A stretch of 64,000 nucleotides of DNA from Candidatus Sulfotelmatobacter sp. (GTDB lineage Bacteria > Acidobacteriota > Terriglobia > Terriglobales > Acidobacteriaceae), in NCBI GenBank assembly GCA_025462865.1, contig JAOAPI010000128.1, positions 1 through 64,000 on the forward strand. Direction: 5' to 3'. The notes under the pieces were generated by a model. That model made no database searches. It saw only the letters and a program-made list of their open reading frames with translations, and was not told the DNA's origin. The position numbers and the translations under genes were made by a program. Below are positions 47,845 to 55,975 of the stretch, piece by piece (position 1 is the stretch's first letter; each line of letters opens with the position of its first letter).

Positions 47845-47904
47845 TTGCGAATCAGGGCGTGGTTAATCGGAAATTCGCAAACATCGCGAATCTGGATTTG
47901 CGAA
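47845..47904. repeat. Cluster of TTGCGAA/TTCGCAA words between divergent receptor genes
   Basis: Four 7-base words occur in 60 bases: TTGCGAA (47845), TTCGCAA (47874), TCGCGAA (47884) and TTGCGAA (47898). They form direct and inverted pairs and could be binding sites for a regulator of either gene. Confidence 0.4.
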
Positions 47905-47933
47905 CGATGCAGACAATGTTTATTTTGATTTGA

Positions 47934-47967
47934 CTGTTATGCCGTGTGTCAGACGATGGCATAACAG
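47934..47967. promoter_or_regulatory. Perfect 10-base inverted repeat between divergent receptor genes
   Basis: CTGTTATGCC (47934-47943) and GGCATAACAG (47958-47967) are exact reverse complements around 14 bases. It sits about 290 bases from the minus-strand start and 220 from the plus-strand start, with no T-tract on either side, so an operator is more likely than a terminator. Confidence 0.5.
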
Positions 47968-48189
47968 CGTTTCTGTCTGGAAAGATCCCTTAGCAAAAAC
48001 CAAACCGGCGCCAACTTTGGATTGGGTCTCTAAATCTTTAACACAGGGGCACGAGGATCATAGGTAAAACTGATTAGGGCTTGCAGCCGTTGCTGGAACG
48101 ATCGCCGAAAGTTCAGATTGCGAGATCGATTCGGCGCCTAGCTGTAACTCTGCTTTATAATGTCGGCTCTGTACGGAGCCCACAAAACC

Positions 48190-51100
48190 ATGCGCCTGTC
48201 TTCTTTTCGAAGGTTTTCCCCTATCTTGATTCCGGGTTGCACGCTTTTGACCGCGGGATTGCTGCTTTTATCGACTTACACTTATGCGCAGTCAGCCGCG
48301 GCTACGGGACGGCTGGAAGGAGCGGTGACCGACCCTTCGGGCGCATCGGTTCCGGATGCTGACATCACCATACGAAATCAGAACACCGGAGTCTCCTCCA
48401 CGGTGCGGTCCAATGGGGAAGGCGAGTTCACAGCTCTCTATCTCGATCCCGGTACCTACGAAGTCTCGATTCAGAAAGCCGGATTCGGCAAACTGGTGCT
48501 TCAAGACATCATCATCACAGTGGGAACAAGAGCGATCATCCATCCGCAGCTCACTGTCGGTAAGATCGACACCACAGTCAACGTGGGTGCCGGGCTTCCG
48601 CTGGTTGATACCGCAGCGTCCTCTCTCGGCACGGTCGTGGACCAGAGCAGCATACAGTCGCTTCCCACGAACGGACGAAACTTCACCGATTTCGCCCTGC
48701 TGACCGCGGGAGCGACGACCGATGGCGACTTCGGGATGATCAGCTTTAACGGTGTCTCCGGGAACTTCAACAACTACACGGTGGATGGCGGAAACAACAA
48801 CAACGCTTTCTTCTCGCAGCAAATTGGACGCACCAGTATTCCTTATCAATTCAGCGAGGACGTGATCCGCGAGTTCCAGGTCACCAGTACGGGGTTCGAG
48901 GCCGAGTTTGGACAGGCTGGTGGCGGAGTCGTGAACACTGTAACCAAAAGCGGTACGAACCAGGTCCACGGCGACGGCTACTACTACATTCTGGATTCCG
49001 CCACCAATGCCAACGATGAAATCAACCAGCAAGCTGGGATCGCTAAACCTCATGACCGGAGACAACAGTTCGGAGGAACGGTTGGCGGGCCGCTGATTCA
49101 TGACCGGCTTTTTTACCTGGCCAATTATGAAGGGCAGGTCCGCAACGAGCCTCTGACGGTGAATGACAGCTCCCAGTTGAATGATGCGCTTACACAAGAT
49201 CCTAATTTCCTGGCCGACAATCCCGCCCTGGCGGCGCAGATTGCAGCGGCGGCAGGCTCTTTCCCGCGCAGCTTCAACCAGAATGCGGTTTTCGGAAAGA
49301 TCAATGGCGTACTGAACGACAAGAACAGTTTCAACGTGACTTACAACTTCCAGCGCTTTCGCAGCCCGCATGGCTATTTCAATACGCCCACTTCAACCGG
49401 TGACGGACTATCTTTAACCGACGGAGCGACCAGCCAGTTCTTCCAGGCTTCTTTGCAGACTGCCTTCAACGCTACAACCATCAATGAATTTCGCTTCCAC
49501 TTCGGCAGCGATTACCACTTCGATCTTCCCGCCACGCCGCCGACCTCACCAGCGGTCACGATTCAGAACCCGGACACTGGATTTGTATTCGGCGGAAACC
49601 GCTTCCAGCTTGCCAACACCGATCGGCGCTATGAATTCACCGACAACTTCACCAAGATTGTCGGCAAGCACACCTTGAAGACGGGCGTGGATATCAACAT
49701 CAGCCGGAACTCGGATTCATTTACCTACGGACCGAAAGGAGAATATCGTTTCGCCAACCTTAACGATGTGGTCACCGGGACCTTCGAACTGTATCTGCAG
49801 TCCTTCGGGCAATCGACCATTAACCAAACGTCGCCGACATATTCCTTCTTTGGCCAGGATGAGTTCCGCGCCACGCCGCGACTGACGCTAAACTATGGTT
49901 TGCGCTATGACCTGCAAGTGCTTCCGCAGCCCAAACAATGCAATCCCGGGTTCGCTCTCACCTGTCACATTCCATATAGCAAGAACAATGTTGCGCCTAG
50001 AGTGGGTTTTGCGTACGCGCTCGACCGGAAAGGGGGCACAGTGGTGCGCGGCTCCTTCGGCTTGTTCTACATCCAGGAAGACTTGCTGGACGTGTCGGAA
50101 GCCTTCGCGTCGAATGGCGTGACCCGGCCTTTTCTGGTGGTGGTGGGGCCAAAGTTTGGCAATTCGAATCCTCTGGTAACTTATCCCGATAGCTTGACTT
50201 CATTTCCGTCTGGCGCCGGCGGTACGCCGTCGATCGTCGTCTTCTCTCCGACTTTCCGCAGCCCTTACGTTGAACAGGGCAGTCTGGCCGTGGAACATCA
50301 GTTCGGCACGCAAACCGCTCTTAGCGTGGGATACGCTTACAGCCACGGGCTTCGCTTGCTGGGAAATTCCAATGGCGTCACTCGGCAAGCCAATGGGAAT
50401 TTCGGATTCGATCTGAACCTCGTGCCTCCGGACCAGCAGCCGGCCTTTTCGCAGGGAACAGCATTCGCCACAGCCACGGTTACTTTGCCCACCGGAAAGA
50501 CCTACACCACGCCGGACTTCAGCGCGATCGACGGCTTCCTAGACCCGAACTTTGGACCGATCAATGCCATCGACAATTCAGGATTGTCAATTTACCACGG
50601 CCTTCTTGTCTCGCTGCGACATCACTCCAGACAATTCTTTTCCTCCGTTGCCTACACGCTCTCCCACGCCACCGACCAGGGCACCGGATACTTCAACCAA
50701 TTCGACCAGGCCTCGCAACGCGGTCCATCTCAACTGGATCAGACTCACCGATTCGTGACAACGGGCGTCTGGTCCCCGCAGTTTCATGCTCTCAAAGGCT
50801 TCGAGTTCAGCGGCATCGTTACCCTGGCGAGCGGGCGTCCGTACACGGCCGTCTTCGACAATCCCGAAGTGAATTTCTCAATCGTCCCTGGCGAGAAGTT
50901 CAATTCGTTCCGTGGTCCGACATTCAAGGACGTCGATTTCAGCGTTGCTCGAACTTTTCATTTGGGAGAGCGCTACCAGTGGAGCATCCGAGCCGAGGGC
51001 TTCGACTTGTTCAACCACCCGAACTATCAGCAGAACGTAGTCGACAATGTGCAGTACACGCTTGGTGATCCGGCCACAGACCCAAACAACAGCACGAACG

Positions 51101-51204
51101 GAATCTGGACCGCCAGCCCAAATTCGTCCTTCGGCAAGCCGGGCGCCATTGTACCGAAATTTGGTGCCCGGAGTTTTCAGTTCTCTACGCGATTCAGCTT
51201 TTAG
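48190..51204 (+). CDS. TonB-dependent receptor-like outer-membrane protein with CarboxypepD_reg domain
   Basis: A 1004-residue protein started at ATG 48190 (GGAG ten bases upstream); an ATG 30 bases earlier is in frame. A signal peptide covers about 1-34 (STYTYAQS). The CarboxypepD_reg domain (about 40-115: LEGAVTDPSGASVPDADITIRNQ) is followed by a plug-like region (NGRNFTDFALLTAGA, FNNYTVDGGNNNN, FEAEFGQAGGGVVNTVTKSGTN) and a barrel ending FSTRFSF. It diverges from the receptor at 44156-47644, and the two are only broadly similar, so this is not a recent tandem copy. Substrate unknown. Confidence 0.88.
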   Translation: MRLSSFRRFSPILIPGCTLLTAGLLLLSTYTYAQSAAATGRLEGAVTDPSGASVPDADITIRNQNTGVSSTVRSNGEGEFTALYLDPGTYEVSIQKAGFGKLVLQDIIITVGTRAIIHPQLTVGKIDTTVNVGAGLPLVDTAASSLGTVVDQSSIQSLPTNGRNFTDFALLTAGATTDGDFGMISFNGVSGNFNNYTVDGGNNNNAFFSQQIGRTSIPYQFSEDVIREFQVTSTGFEAEFGQAGGGVVNTVTKSGTNQVHGDGYYYILDSATNANDEINQQAGIAKPHDRRQQFGGTVGGPLIHDRLFYLANYEGQVRNEPLTVNDSSQLNDALTQDPNFLADNPALAAQIAAAAGSFPRSFNQNAVFGKINGVLNDKNSFNVTYNFQRFRSPHGYFNTPTSTGDGLSLTDGATSQFFQASLQTAFNATTINEFRFHFGSDYHFDLPATPPTSPAVTIQNPDTGFVFGGNRFQLANTDRRYEFTDNFTKIVGKHTLKTGVDINISRNSDSFTYGPKGEYRFANLNDVVTGTFELYLQSFGQSTINQTSPTYSFFGQDEFRATPRLTLNYGLRYDLQVLPQPKQCNPGFALTCHIPYSKNNVAPRVGFAYALDRKGGTVVRGSFGLFYIQEDLLDVSEAFASNGVTRPFLVVVGPKFGNSNPLVTYPDSLTSFPSGAGGTPSIVVFSPTFRSPYVEQGSLAVEHQFGTQTALSVGYAYSHGLRLLGNSNGVTRQANGNFGFDLNLVPPDQQPAFSQGTAFATATVTLPTGKTYTTPDFSAIDGFLDPNFGPINAIDNSGLSIYHGLLVSLRHHSRQFFSSVAYTLSHATDQGTGYFNQFDQASQRGPSQLDQTHRFVTTGVWSPQFHALKGFEFSGIVTLASGRPYTAVFDNPEVNFSIVPGEKFNSFRGPTFKDVDFSVARTFHLGERYQWSIRAEGFDLFNHPNYQQNVVDNVQYTLGDPATDPNNSTNGIWTASPNSSFGKPGAIVPKFGARSFQFSTRFSF

Positions 51205-51269
51205 ATTTCAGCCGCCTGCGGGGGACTGGCGGCCCATGCGTCTGGCCGCGGGCGGCTGTCCCACATAAA

Positions 51270-51523
51270 AGCTCATCACGGTGCTGGCCTTCGATCCCGG
51301 GCTGAGACTGATGTATATCTCGGCAGAATCGGGACACGTCACCGTGTTTCGCGAGAGGGGAAAATCTCTTCTGCTCGAAGGAAAACTCTTCCTGCCGCAT
51401 GGCCACACGGTCACGGTTGATCCCGACACGCACCTTGTCTATTTCCCGTTGGAGAAGCTCGGCGGGTATCCGGTGCTGCGGATCATGGAACCGGTTCTGC
51501 TGACATCTGGATCTGGGCGATAG
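51270..51523 (+). pseudogene. C-terminal remnant of a YncE-like beta-propeller protein
   Basis: From 51281 an 80-codon frame reads LAFDPGLRLMYISAESGHVT, then HGHTVTVDPDTHLVYFPLE and PVLRIMEP. These are successive blades as seen near the C-terminus of YncE-type beta-propeller proteins. The frame is closed by a stop about 15 bases upstream, and there is no signal peptide or earlier blades, so it is a fragment. It begins right after the receptor stop at 51204. The missing front part may have been lost when the receptor island arrived. Confidence 0.6.
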
Positions 51524-51613
51524 AAGATCGCACAAGTGGTCGAGGTGTCGCGACCGCCATCGTTTCGGCTTCTTCCCACTGCTACAATTCTTTGTTTTGC
51601 CGAAAGCAATCTC

Positions 51614-51638
51614 GAACTTTGCGGCACACAATTGCGTA
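51614..51638 (+). promoter_or_regulatory. Candidate ECF sigma promoter of the sigma operon
   Basis: GAAC (51614-51617), 17 bases, CGTA (51635-51638), then GTGTCTTGTGA. It resembles group-specific ECF promoters (GAAC at -35, CGT at -10) and is shared with copy 1 at 43912-43936, which suggests autoregulation by the sigma factor encoded downstream. Confidence 0.5.
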
Positions 51639-51654
51639 GTGTCTTGTGATTAGG

Positions 51655-51757
51655 GCTTGTCTGATGGGCCGCAAGTGTGGGTGAAGCTGCAATTCGATTG
51701 TGTGAGGCTTTATGGCGCCGCTAAAAGGCGCACCTTTTAAAGCAGCTTCGTGAAGGC
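51655..51757 (+). other. Possible structured leader of the sigma operon
   Basis: About 90-100 bases between promoter and start codon that are missing from the truncated copy. It contains GAAGCTGC (51683-51690) pairing with GCAGCTTC (51742-51749), enclosing a small hairpin GCGCC-GCTAAAA-GGCGC. It may be an insertion or a regulatory RNA structure. Confidence 0.35.
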
Positions 51758-51775
51758 GTTCCCGGGGGCTCGGAA

Positions 51776-52375
51776 TTGGAAGACGTTCAGGTAGTTGCGA
51801 TGCTGGTCCGCCGCTGTGTTGCCGGCGACGCCGCTGCCTGGGAAGAAATCGTTCAGAACTACAACCGCCGGATCTACAACATCTGCTACCGCTTCGCCGG
51901 ATCCTCCGACGATGCTCAAGACCTCACCCAGGAAGTTTTCATCAAGATGTACCGCACTCTGTCCAGCTACGACAGTTCGAAGGGTGCGTTCATCACATGG
52001 GTTACCACCATCACTCGCAACTTGCTGGTCGATCATTTCCGCAAGACGAAGCAGGATCGCATCACCGACTCGCTCGACGCCGCGAGTTCGGCTCATGAAG
52101 ACGCCCAGCCCCTGAGTGAGCAAATTCAGGACCAATCCGCCCCCCCTGACGCCCGCGTGCGCAGCCGCGAAGTGGGGGAGACGGTTCACGCTGCGCTCGC
52201 AAAACTCTCGCCAGAGCTACGTGAGGCAGTGATTCTAAGGGACTTACAGGATTTTGATTATCGTGAAATCGCAACTGTTTTGAAGGTACCGGAGGGGACT
52301 GTGAAATCTCGAATAAATAGAGGCCGCGCGGAACTTGCACGCCTTCTACAACGTACCTATAGGCAGGTGATGTGA
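51776..52375 (+). CDS. ECF-type RNA polymerase sigma factor
   Basis: A 199-residue sigma-70 family protein. The TTG start at 51776 is supported by GGGGGCTCGG upstream and by conservation of the TTG in the truncated copy. Region 2 spans about 10-85 (YRFAGSSDDAQDLTQEVFIKMYRTLSSY, then FITWVTTITRNLLVDHFRKTK). Region 4 spans about 135-195 (LSPELREAVILRDLQDFDYREIATVLKVPEGTVKSRINRGRAELARLL). There is no region 1.1 or 3, as expected for ECF factors. The stop overlaps the anti-sigma start (TGATG). It probably directs transcription of its own operon and of envelope genes in response to a signal relayed by the anti-sigma factor. Confidence 0.93.
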   Translation: MEDVQVVAMLVRRCVAGDAAAWEEIVQNYNRRIYNICYRFAGSSDDAQDLTQEVFIKMYRTLSSYDSSKGAFITWVTTITRNLLVDHFRKTKQDRITDSLDAASSAHEDAQPLSEQIQDQSAPPDARVRSREVGETVHAALAKLSPELREAVILRDLQDFDYREIATVLKVPEGTVKSRINRGRAELARLLQRTYRQVM

Positions 52376-53199
52376 TGCCAGACCACACCAGTAACGGAAT
52401 GCAGTGTCATGAGTTTGACGGCCTGCTCAGCGACGCCCTCGATGGCGTCCTGACCGGCCTGCAACTCAATGCTTTCCAGGCCCATGCGCGGACTTGTTCC
52501 GCATGCCGGCCGCTGTTCGCCGAAGTTGAGGCGGGCCGCAACTGGCTGAAGGATCTCACGGAGGTGGAACCTCCAGCCAGCCTGGTCAATAACATTCTGG
52601 CATCCACAACGGGCGTTGACTCCCAACGCCTGCGGGTGAACGTGTCCGCGTCGCAGCCGCGAAGTTCGCGGTTGCACGCTCCCTGGTGGGAGCGCGCGCA
52701 AGCCTGGGCCTCAGAGGCAATGCAGCCCATCTGGGGTACGGTCCGTCAGCCGCGGTTTGCCATGTCGTTTGGCATGGCATTCTTCGCGCTGTCACTGGCC
52801 TTGAGCGTACTCGGCGTTAAACCCGCCGACCTGCGCGAGGTCAGCTTGCGTCCCGCGGCGATCCGGCACACGTACTACAGCACGCAAGCCCGCGTGGTCC
52901 GGTATTACGAGAACATCCGGTTCGTCTACGAGGTGGAATCGCGCGTGCGCGAACTCAAGCGCACGGTCGCCCCCACCGAGGCGCCCTCCGGAGATTCCGC
53001 ACCGGACAAGAAAGACCGAAAGAACGACACAACACAACAGCCCGAGCAGAAGCAGGAGCGTAATTACAGCCAGACCGGAAACTATCTCATTCTGGCCAGC
53101 GCTCCGCTGGGTCCATCTGTCTTTGATCCGTTGAATCAAGATCCGCTAAATCCGGATCTGCCTGTAGTGTCGGTGACCACGTACAGGAGGTTCGTATGA
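52375..53199 (+). CDS. Zinc-finger (zf-HC2) transmembrane anti-sigma factor
   Basis: A 274-residue protein. The cytoplasmic N-terminus has the zf-HC2 pattern, C11 and the HARTCSAC motif (Hx3Cx2C, about 37-44), the fold that clamps ECF sigma factors. One membrane helix lies at about residues 127-146 (MSFGMAFFALSLALSVLGV). The periplasmic part (about 150-274) has a helical YYENIRFVYEVESRVREL stretch, a charged low-complexity section and a C-terminus ending DLPVVSVTTYRRFV. It overlaps the sigma gene by one base and the next gene by four, so production is coupled. It should hold the sigma factor inactive at the membrane. Confidence 0.85.
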   Translation: MPDHTSNGMQCHEFDGLLSDALDGVLTGLQLNAFQAHARTCSACRPLFAEVEAGRNWLKDLTEVEPPASLVNNILASTTGVDSQRLRVNVSASQPRSSRLHAPWWERAQAWASEAMQPIWGTVRQPRFAMSFGMAFFALSLALSVLGVKPADLREVSLRPAAIRHTYYSTQARVVRYYENIRFVYEVESRVRELKRTVAPTEAPSGDSAPDKKDRKNDTTQQPEQKQERNYSQTGNYLILASAPLGPSVFDPLNQDPLNPDLPVVSVTTYRRFV

Positions 53200-54239
53200 A
53201 CTGCGCCACACACAGCGATATTGCCGCAGTGGCTTTCTGCCGCACCTGCGGCAAGCCGCTCTGCGGCACTTGCACCCGCGACGTTCGCGGAGTCGTCTAC
53301 TGCGAGCCTTGCCTCGCGGCCCGTCTAGAAGGCAGCGCGCCGGCGGCGGCGTTCGTGCCTCCGCAAACCCAATATCAGCAAACCGTCTATCCGCCCGCCG
53401 GTGGCGCGGTTCCACCGGTTCGGCCCTCAGGCTCCGGTCCCAATCCCACTGTCGCCGGAATCCTCGCCGGATTTTTTCCCTTCGGAGTCGGCGCAGTTTA
53501 CTGCTCGCAATATGCCAAAGGACTGGCTCATCTGCTGATTTTCGGGATGCTTATCTTCGCTTCCGATCACGCCGGAAGTTGGGATGCGCTGTTCGCCGTT
53601 GGCATCGCTTTCTTTTACGTGTACCAGATCATTGACGCGGTACGCACCGCGCACGCGATTCAGGCCGGGCAGCCCCCACCGGACCCATTTGGTCTGGCGC
53701 AAGTCTTCAGCATGGGAGAGAAGGGAGAGTCCAAAAACATTCCCGCGGTGGCCATCGTCCTTATCGGTTTGGGCGTGCTTTTCCTGCTGCACACCATGAA
53801 CATCTGGGAGTTCGGCATGGACCGTTTCTGGCCGCTCATCCTGATCTTTCTCGGCGGATGGATGTTTGCTAAGCAATGGGGAATGGTGGGATCTCACCCG
53901 GCAGGCTGCACCTGCCCGAGTTGCCGCGTGCGCAAGACGGTCGGTTGGAATTGCACTTGTGATCGCTGTCGCATGCGCAAAATAATGGGGCCCGCGATGA
54001 TGATGACGGTCGGCATCCTGTTTCTCCTGCAGAGCCTGAATGTCGCCAGCTTCGACCGAACCTGGCCCGCGATCCTGCTGGTTATTGGCGTGGTGAAGCT
54101 GCTGCAAAGCAATGCTTCGTCCGCCGGCCACGTTGGTTTTTTCCCGGGTACACCGCCGGGGCCGACGCCACCGCCGCCTCCACCGCCCGTTGCCGATCCG
54201 GGCGCAGCATCTTCGTCCGGCGAGGTGCGCAATGTCTAA
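53196..54239 (+). CDS. B-box zinc-finger membrane protein with LiaF-type transmembrane domains
   Basis: A 347-residue protein. Residues 1-43 form a B-box-type zinc finger (CATH...CRTCGKPLCGTCTRDV...CEPC). A Pro-rich linker leads to several membrane helices (about 88-125, 128-150, 182-225). A second Cys cluster sits between helices (GCTCPSC and CTCDRC, about 234-255), then a further helix pair of the DUF5668/LiaF-TM type (MMMTVGILFLLQSLNV, about 264). The tail is Pro-rich. It overlaps the anti-sigma gene by four bases and the next gene by eight. Two metal-binding clusters on the membrane protein suggest a sensory or scaffold role in the envelope response; this is inference. Confidence 0.75.
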   Translation: MNCATHSDIAAVAFCRTCGKPLCGTCTRDVRGVVYCEPCLAARLEGSAPAAAFVPPQTQYQQTVYPPAGGAVPPVRPSGSGPNPTVAGILAGFFPFGVGAVYCSQYAKGLAHLLIFGMLIFASDHAGSWDALFAVGIAFFYVYQIIDAVRTAHAIQAGQPPPDPFGLAQVFSMGEKGESKNIPAVAIVLIGLGVLFLLHTMNIWEFGMDRFWPLILIFLGGWMFAKQWGMVGSHPAGCTCPSCRVRKTVGWNCTCDRCRMRKIMGPAMMMTVGILFLLQSLNVASFDRTWPAILLVIGVVKLLQSNASSAGHVGFFPGTPPGPTPPPPPPPVADPGAASSSGEVRNV

Positions 54240-55746
54240 CCCCGTGCAGTACCCCGTGCAACCGCCTCAAGCGCCCATTCCACCGCACCTTCGCCGCCGG
54301 TCGTTCGCCGGACCGTTTGTGCTGATCGTGGCAGGAATTCTTTTTCTGCTCGGCAACATGCACCTGATCTCATGGATGCGCCTGGGCACTCTTTTCGCCC
54401 GCTACTGGCCTGCCCTGCTCATCCTTTGGGGAGTGATCAAGGTGATCGAGTATCAACGGGCCCAACGCGATGGCGTGCCAGTACGCGGCATCGGCGCCGG
54501 CGGCGTGATGTTAGTTGTTGTCGTGGTGTTCTTTGGCCTGATTGCTACTCAGGCCGAACGCGCCCGCGAGCATTGGCCCAGCATCCGGGAGCAATTCAAC
54601 ATTGACGACGGCGATTTCGATAATATTTTCGGCGAAACTTACAACTTCAACGACCATCTTGAGAAGGACATACCACCTTCCATTACCAGCCTGCGGGTGA
54701 ACGACGATCATGGAGCAGTGCGAGTGAGCGTGGCCACCGACAACAAGATTACGGTCCTGGTCCGCAAGCGCGTCGGGGCGGACAATCAAACCGATGCCGA
54801 CAAATACAACAAGCAAGCTACTCCCACGCTTGTTCCAACCGGGAATGTGATGATTCTCGACGCCAACACGCACGCCGCGGGAGATCATCCGGTGCAGGCC
54901 GATCTGGATATTTCGATCCCGCGAAAGATGGAAGTGCACATCACCGCGCGCCACGGCGACGTTTCGGTGACCGGTCGCGATGCGGCGGTGGAAATTGCGG
55001 GACAGCATGGTGAGGTTTCCGCCGAAGACGTTACCGGCAATTTAAAACTAAATCTCGAAAAGAGTTCGGCAAGGATTGAGCAGATCACTGGGGATGTCCA
55101 CATCAACGGCCGGTTAAACGAAGTCACCATTGCCGACGTCAAAGGCGCGGTCCAGCTCGAGGGCGAATTCGGCGAAAGCGTAAAACTTTCGCGCATCAGC
55201 AAGACCGTGAACTTCAAATCTTCCCGCACCGACATGGAATTCTCGCGGATTGATGGCGATCTCGATCTCAACTCCGACGACCTGCACGGAGATCAGGTCG
55301 CCGGTCCCGTTCATGTGACCACACGCTCGAAACAAATTCGACTGGAAGACGTCTCCGGCGATGTCCGCCTGCAGAATGAAAATGGCGGCGTCGAAGTCTC
55401 AATGCGCTCGCTCGGCAATGTGCAGATCGATAATCGCAACGGCGACATCAATCTAACCGTGCCCGACAAAGCCGGCTTCCGCCTCGACGCCCGCACTCGC
55501 GATGGAGAAATCCAGTCTGACTTCGCGGAGTTGAAAATCGAGAACCGCGATCGTGAGGCTAAAGCCAGCGGCACCGTCGGCAGCGCCACCGCTCACATCG
55601 TGCTGAACAACGAGCACGATGGCATCGAAATCCGCCGCGCTTCATCTCGCGCCGCCCTCGCCCCGCCCGCCGTGCCCGCCCCCCCAGCCAAGCCCGGCCG
55701 CTCCCTCCCGCCCCCCAAAGCAAAAGTCGAACCCACCGAGAACTGA
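54232..55746 (+). CDS. Membrane-anchored DUF4097 protein with LiaF-type N-terminus
   Basis: A 504-residue protein starting at ATG 54232, inside the end of the previous gene (8-base overlap). Two to three membrane helices lie at about 25-45, 53-70 and 90-108 (GVMLVVVVVFFGLIATQ). The extracytoplasmic part (about 150-460) is a long DUF4097-type solenoid of short beta repeats (GDVSVTGRDAAVEIAGQHG, GDVHINGRLNEVTIADVKG, GDLDLNSDDLHGDQVAGPV, GDVRLQNENGGVEVSMRS). The tail is Ala/Pro-rich. Similar architecture occurs in LiaF-like envelope-stress proteins, where the solenoid is outside. As last gene of the sigma operon, it is a candidate sensor or envelope effector. Confidence 0.8.
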   Translation: MSNPVQYPVQPPQAPIPPHLRRRSFAGPFVLIVAGILFLLGNMHLISWMRLGTLFARYWPALLILWGVIKVIEYQRAQRDGVPVRGIGAGGVMLVVVVVFFGLIATQAERAREHWPSIREQFNIDDGDFDNIFGETYNFNDHLEKDIPPSITSLRVNDDHGAVRVSVATDNKITVLVRKRVGADNQTDADKYNKQATPTLVPTGNVMILDANTHAAGDHPVQADLDISIPRKMEVHITARHGDVSVTGRDAAVEIAGQHGEVSAEDVTGNLKLNLEKSSARIEQITGDVHINGRLNEVTIADVKGAVQLEGEFGESVKLSRISKTVNFKSSRTDMEFSRIDGDLDLNSDDLHGDQVAGPVHVTTRSKQIRLEDVSGDVRLQNENGGVEVSMRSLGNVQIDNRNGDINLTVPDKAGFRLDARTRDGEIQSDFAELKIENRDREAKASGTVGSATAHIVLNNEHDGIEIRRASSRAALAPPAVPAPPAKPGRSLPPPKAKVEPTEN

Positions 55747-55934
55747 TTAGAGCATCCAGTCCGAAGGGCCATCATGTGAAATCCCGGCACGAAAGTGCCG
55801 GGTAAGATAGGAAATCTGAAATGAGTCCCGCAGGGACGCCAGAAGATCCTCACGGACATCTTTACACCTCGCTCCGCCCTCCGTGCACTTCCCTTCTTTG
55901 CCTTCCTCCCCACCATCTGCGAAACTGATTTCTA

Positions 55935-55974
55935 CCCACTGAGAACTGACAACCGAGAACTGAGAACTGCCTCC
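55935..55974. repeat. ACTGAGAACTG repeat words upstream of mutL
   Basis: Short reiterated words (CCACTGAGAACTGACAACCG, then AGAACTGAGAACTG) in the 229-base spacer between the DUF4097 gene and mutL. They are similar in kind to the TGACCACTG cluster near ftsZ. Confidence 0.5.
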
Positions 55975-55975
55975 C

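Noticed and set aside
51194..51631. A 145-codon minus-strand frame over the beta-propeller fragment
   Set aside because: The plus strand encodes recognisable propeller blades here, so this is an antisense shadow.
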